A stretch of DNA of 8,727 bases from Candidatus Bathyarchaeota archaeon (GTDB lineage: Archaea; Thermoproteota; Bathyarchaeia; 40CM-2-53-6), in contig VBBG01000086.1 in the NCBI GenBank assembly GCA_005882905.1, positions 1-8,727 of the forward strand. Direction: 5' to 3'. Position 1 is the stretch's first letter, and each line of letters starts with the position of its first letter. Of the stretch, positions 6,567 through 8,727 are shown one piece after another. Under the pieces are notes generated by a model. The model saw nothing but the letters and a program-made list of their open reading frames with translations, had not been told where the DNA came from and did not search any database. The position numbers and the translations under genes are program-made.

Positions 6567-6838
6567 ACCACTGTTTTTAGGCCGCCTCTTCTGTCCCTGC
6601 TTCTCACAATTTCTGCCACGAGGAGAAAGGCTCCACCAATGAAGATCCCAACTAGAGCCGCGGCTAGGTAGCCGTTCAGAAGATACTGTAGCCATGACGC
6701 GTTGTCTGAGACCCACATTTGCTGGAACTGGTTAGACTGGTATTCTGCTGAGAGAGCAAAAACCAGCGAGACAATGAATCCGAACATGAGGAAGAGGACT
6801 AGCTTCCCTGCTAGCATGTGGTCGTTCCTTCCTGCCAT
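6563..6838 (-). CDS. Small two-helix membrane protein, function unknown
   Basis: This 91-residue protein is not one I can assign to a family. It has two hydrophobic segments, about residues 12-30 and 57-76. A polar stretch between them (AEYQSNQFQQMWVSDNASW) is probably exposed on the far side of the membrane. The arginine-rich tail EIVRSRDRRGGLK is expected to stay in the cytoplasm by the positive-inside rule. The ATG at 6838 is chosen because a CTATTATAGC TATA-like box lies about 30 bases upstream; Met8 is an alternative. Its TAG stop shares the tetranucleotide CTAG with the uS7 stop. It is divergent from the NurA-like gene. It differs in sequence from the other small membrane protein at 2190-2432, although the two-helix layout is the same. 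The ORF is credible but the function is unknown. Confidence 0.68.
   Translation of the reverse strand: MAGRNDHMLAGKLVLFLMFGFIVSLVFALSAEYQSNQFQQMWVSDNASWLQYLLNGYLAAALVGIFIGGAFLLVAEIVRSRDRRGGLKTVV
6574..6578 (+). terminator. Possible oligo-T terminator of uS7
   Basis: A TTTTT run begins seven bases after the uS7 stop. Archaeal transcription can end at short T tracts without a hairpin. The run also codes for the lysine near the end of the convergent small membrane protein, so it may be incidental. Confidence 0.3.
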
Positions 6839-6864
6839 TGTTCAAGCCTAAGCCCAGGATCGTT

Positions 6865-6874
6865 GCTATAATAG
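6865..6874 (-). promoter_or_regulatory. Putative TATA box for the 91-residue membrane protein gene
   Basis: On the minus strand the sequence reads CTATTATAGC, centred about 32 bases before the ATG at 6838. That spacing predicts a transcript start only a few bases before the start codon, so the message would be nearly leaderless. No SD is seen in the interval. Confidence 0.42.
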
Positions 6875-6911
6875 TTGGCAACATCCAGGAACTTACGGTG
6901 GGGAGTCCCAC

Positions 6912-6920
6912 CTTTATACG
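6912..6920 (+). promoter_or_regulatory. Putative TATA box for the NurA-like gene
   Basis: CTTTATACG lies with its centre about 29 bases before the TTG at 6945, the spacing expected for a leaderless archaeal transcript. The same 9-mer precedes the nucleotidyltransferase gene at 582-590. No SD lies between this box and the TTG, which agrees with leaderless initiation. Confidence 0.5.
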
Positions 6921-6922
6921 CC

Positions 6923-6936
6923 CGAGTTCAAACTCG
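6923..6936. repeat. Perfect 6+2+6 inverted repeat in the NurA-like promoter
   Basis: CGAGTT-CA-AACTCG is a perfect inverted repeat lying between the TATA-like box and the TTG start. A dimeric repressor bound there would block the initiation region. Repeats of this size occur by chance several times in a window of this length, so only the position makes it notable. Confidence 0.35.
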
Positions 6937-6944
6937 ATCACATC

Positions 6945-8132
6945 TTGTCTACAGTAGAGAAAATAGCTCCTGTTTCATCTTCGCTTAGTTCTGCTATTGA
7001 GAGGGCTGGCACTCTGCTTCAGAATGGAGCCACGGATCAGATCGAGGGGTATCGAGCTCGATTTGAGACGCTTGAGGGAATGTATGAGCGAGTCTTTGCG
7101 AGCCTGATCAGATCGGACTTTGGCTCGGAGTCATGTCATGAGACCGCTAGGCGTTTCTTTGGGACCGACCGTGTCTCGTTCGCAGCAGTTGACGGAACTG
7201 ACTATGCTCGTCCGCTCTTCGACTTGGTTGTCTTTTTCGGCGGTTCCTACGCGGCCCGTGGCACAATAACCTATTCTGAGACGGGTCCACCTAAGGTCGA
7301 GTATGAGGATCACTTTCTCAAGAGCGGTCGTGCTCTTTCGAGTTGCGTTCCGGTGTACGTGAACGAGGTTCCTGAGATAGACCAGAGCTTCATTCAACCC
7401 GGAGAAGTCTCCGAGATCTCTCTAACACGACCTCTGACGGACGAGGCGATAGCGAACAATTCGACGGTCGCCAACTGGATAATGACCTTTTCCGAATTCT
7501 ACCTCGCGTACCGGCTCGCACGGGAAGAGGATGGACCCAGGATCCTGCTCTTGGACAGGAGCCTAGCGACGATGCTAGCCAGTCTCATCTACGACACTTC
7601 CAGAAGAAAACTTTGGAAGAGCAACGGGGCGCTAGTCGGGCTCGAAGTTGACGGTCTAGCGATAGACATCAACGATCTCGCATATGCTAGGCATCATTTG
7701 GACAATCCCGCTCTCGACCTTCCACCCCCACGCGGGGATTACCTTCGATATCGGTGTCTCCTCGAGATCGAGAGAAGAGGACGCCTCACTTCGGCCGATC
7801 TCTATCCTAAGCTTGGGATCAAGGAGGATGATCGACAGAAGCGCGTCGAAAGGTTCCTCGCGAAATTGATCAAAGAAGGATTTCTGGAGGAAACAGAGGG
7901 GACATACACACTCAGAGAGCGCTACCACAAGACTTGGCCACGAGTTCGAAAGCTTGTCGAAACATACGGTCATAGGATGTTCGAGGAGAGACCGAAACAG
8001 AATCCGCTTCAAGTGATGAAAAACGGAACGTTACACTGGCTAACTACCCAAGACCTATCGTTCCTGACGCTCTTCGCGCTGAACCTTCTAGTTGAAGAAT
8101 GCTGGAAGAGGCGAATATGCTCCTGGGATTGA
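6945..8132 (+). CDS. NurA-like DNA-end nuclease, N-terminal part with inserted winged-helix; frame breaks at the 3' end
   Basis: The frame codes for 395 residues. After a helical N-terminus, the strand SFAAVDGTDYARPLF (Asp83) resembles the first metal-binding motif of NurA. A helix with Glu184 (TFSEFYLAYRLA) and the strand RILLLDRSLA (Asp204) resemble the second and third. From memory, NurA nucleases use an Asp, Glu, Asp and late His set in this order. Residues about 265-330 (YLRYRCLLEIERRGRLTSADLYPKLGI, then QKRVERFLAKLIKEGFLEETEGTYTL) look like an inserted winged helix. The product ends oddly, in EECWKRRICSWD, just where another frame (open from 8099) supplies a MLLGLTKD segment expected in the same fold. 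I read this as the 5' part of one longer gene. TTG is the start: it has a TATA-like box at leaderless spacing and no SD. NurA normally works with the HerA ATPase in end resection; no herA is visible. The NurA assignment is moderate, from motif order rather than a search. Confidence 0.62.
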   Translation: MSTVEKIAPVSSSLSSAIERAGTLLQNGATDQIEGYRARFETLEGMYERVFASLIRSDFGSESCHETARRFFGTDRVSFAAVDGTDYARPLFDLVVFFGGSYAARGTITYSETGPPKVEYEDHFLKSGRALSSCVPVYVNEVPEIDQSFIQPGEVSEISLTRPLTDEAIANNSTVANWIMTFSEFYLAYRLAREEDGPRILLLDRSLATMLASLIYDTSRRKLWKSNGALVGLEVDGLAIDINDLAYARHHLDNPALDLPPPRGDYLRYRCLLEIERRGRLTSADLYPKLGIKEDDRQKRVERFLAKLIKEGFLEETEGTYTLRERYHKTWPRVRKLVETYGHRMFEERPKQNPLQVMKNGTLHWLTTQDLSFLTLFALNLLVEECWKRRICSWD

Positions 8133-8727
8133 CGAAGGACACCGCAGCGCGGGACTTCAAGAATCACGTCCTCCCAGTCATGGTTTCAAATCAGCAGTGG
8201 AAATCAGATCTCAGCCAAGAGCAATTGTCTCGAATACCCAACACTGACAGAATGCTGCTCCAGACTCTCAGCGTCTTCAACCACGAATCTATCCCCGTTC
8301 CATGGTCCTTGATAGAGTACGACTCCTCATTCTTGATGATCGTCCCTGACTTCCAGAAGAGAGAAGGCTATGTCGGGGGAGCAATACGGAACAAGATCAC
8401 GCCAGAACGATTGTTTCTCAAGAGCTACATCCAACTCTCACAGACAGCCTATGATCCACAACTGAGAAGCAATGTACTCCTACTAGACCGGCTGGTCTAC
8501 CCAGACTTCGACCTTCGACAAGACACTACCACAGGATTCAACCATTCATACGGTGGTGCCGATGAACCGGTTCAACCCATCATTTTCAAGGACAACCAGG
8601 TAAGGAATCCAGTCCAAGAACTCGTAATGCTGACGCTCGGGTCCATGACGAGCAACAGCGTCCCTGAGCTGTTCGGCCACAACAAGCCACTATTCATCGC
8701 CGACAAGGTTGCCAAGTGGCATAACGA
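8099..8727 (+). CDS. C-terminal part of the NurA-like nuclease in a shifted frame, 3'-truncated by the window edge
   Basis: The frame is open from 8096, just after a TGA at 8093-8095, to the end of the window: 209 codons from the ATG at 8099. The protein contains MLLGLTKDTAARDF near its start, like the G-x-(S/T)-K segment that follows the Asp motifs in NurA. Later come SNVLLLDRLVYPDFD (about 124-138) and a tail NKPLFIADKVAKWH (195-208) with candidate late histidines at 194 and 208. It overlaps the upstream frame by 34 bases, longer than usual for adjacent archaeal genes, and has no SD. Removing the break gives a smooth join, EECWKRR-x-MLLGLTKD, so this is most likely the same gene with one base lost at about 8108-8117. 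The ATG at 8099 is nominal. A separate overlapping gene is possible but less likely. Coding use is sound throughout, with no stop in 209 codons. Confidence 0.65.
   Translation, partial: MLEEANMLLGLTKDTAARDFKNHVLPVMVSNQQWKSDLSQEQLSRIPNTDRMLLQTLSVFNHESIPVPWSLIEYDSSFLMIVPDFQKREGYVGGAIRNKITPERLFLKSYIQLSQTAYDPQLRSNVLLLDRLVYPDFDLRQDTTTGFNHSYGGADEPVQPIIFKDNQVRNPVQELVMLTLGSMTSNSVPELFGHNKPLFIADKVAKWHN

Noticed and set aside
7656..8012. A 118-residue minus-strand frame
   Set aside because: It is antisense to the winged-helix region of the NurA-like gene, with no motif or promoter.
8099..8132. Programmed -1 frameshift site
   Set aside because: No slippery heptamer is present in the overlap and no strong downstream stem was evident by eye, so a simple indel is preferred.
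1..8727. tRNA or rRNA genes, CRISPR arrays, insertion sequences, attachment sites
   Set aside because: I saw no cloverleaf-like segment, no regularly spaced direct repeats, no transposase motifs and no terminal inverted repeats with target duplications.

Overview
The window looks like a piece of an archaeal chromosome. The clearest marker is a complete archaeal-type ribosomal protein S7 (uS7). The archaeal TrmI-type tRNA methyltransferase, the F420/flavin luciferase-like oxidoreductase, a NurA-like nuclease, TATA-like boxes close to start codons and the frequent TTG starts all agree. A TACK-lineage archaeon (Bathyarchaeia- or Nitrososphaeria-like) would fit, but I cannot fix the phylum by reading alone. 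Coding density is high and no gene-free stretch exceeds about 110 bases.

Layout, left to right. Bases 2-571 (+) hold the 3' part of a luciferase-like oxidoreductase. Bases 661-2136 (+) hold a sugar-nucleotide pyrophosphorylase with a left-handed beta-helix and an extra C-terminal helical domain resembling DUF5752. Then comes a minus-strand run, read right to left: low-molecular-weight phosphotyrosine-type phosphatase (5868-5362), S9 prolyl-oligopeptidase-family peptidase (5332-3368), tRNA m1A methyltransferase TrmI (3268-2492) and a small two-helix membrane protein (2432-2190). Divergent from the phosphatase is uS7 (5934-6566, +). It meets a second small two-helix membrane protein (6838-6563, -) tail to tail, the two stop codons sharing one CTAG. 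A divergent promoter region at 6839-6944 then leads into a NurA-like nuclease gene (6945 onward, +) that runs off the right edge.

The right end is the most interesting part. The NurA-like reading frame ends at 8132, but a second frame, open from 8099 to the end of the window, appears to carry the missing C-terminal half of the same fold, including a GxTK-type motif. The two halves are most simply one gene of at least 600 codons with a one-base frame break near 8100-8130. This nuclease also seems to carry a winged-helix domain inserted between its conserved acidic motifs, and its promoter has a perfect 6+2+6 inverted repeat between the TATA-like box and the start codon. If a HerA-type ATPase lies just downstream, this would be an unusual HerA-NurA DNA-end-processing locus; the window does not reach far enough to tell.

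The other genes are mostly housekeeping (translation, tRNA modification, peptide turnover, glycan precursor synthesis) and do not form one obvious pathway. Five of the eight CDSs whose 5' ends are visible have TTG as the start or the most upstream possible start. No RNA genes, CRISPR arrays, insertion sequences or attachment sites were seen.
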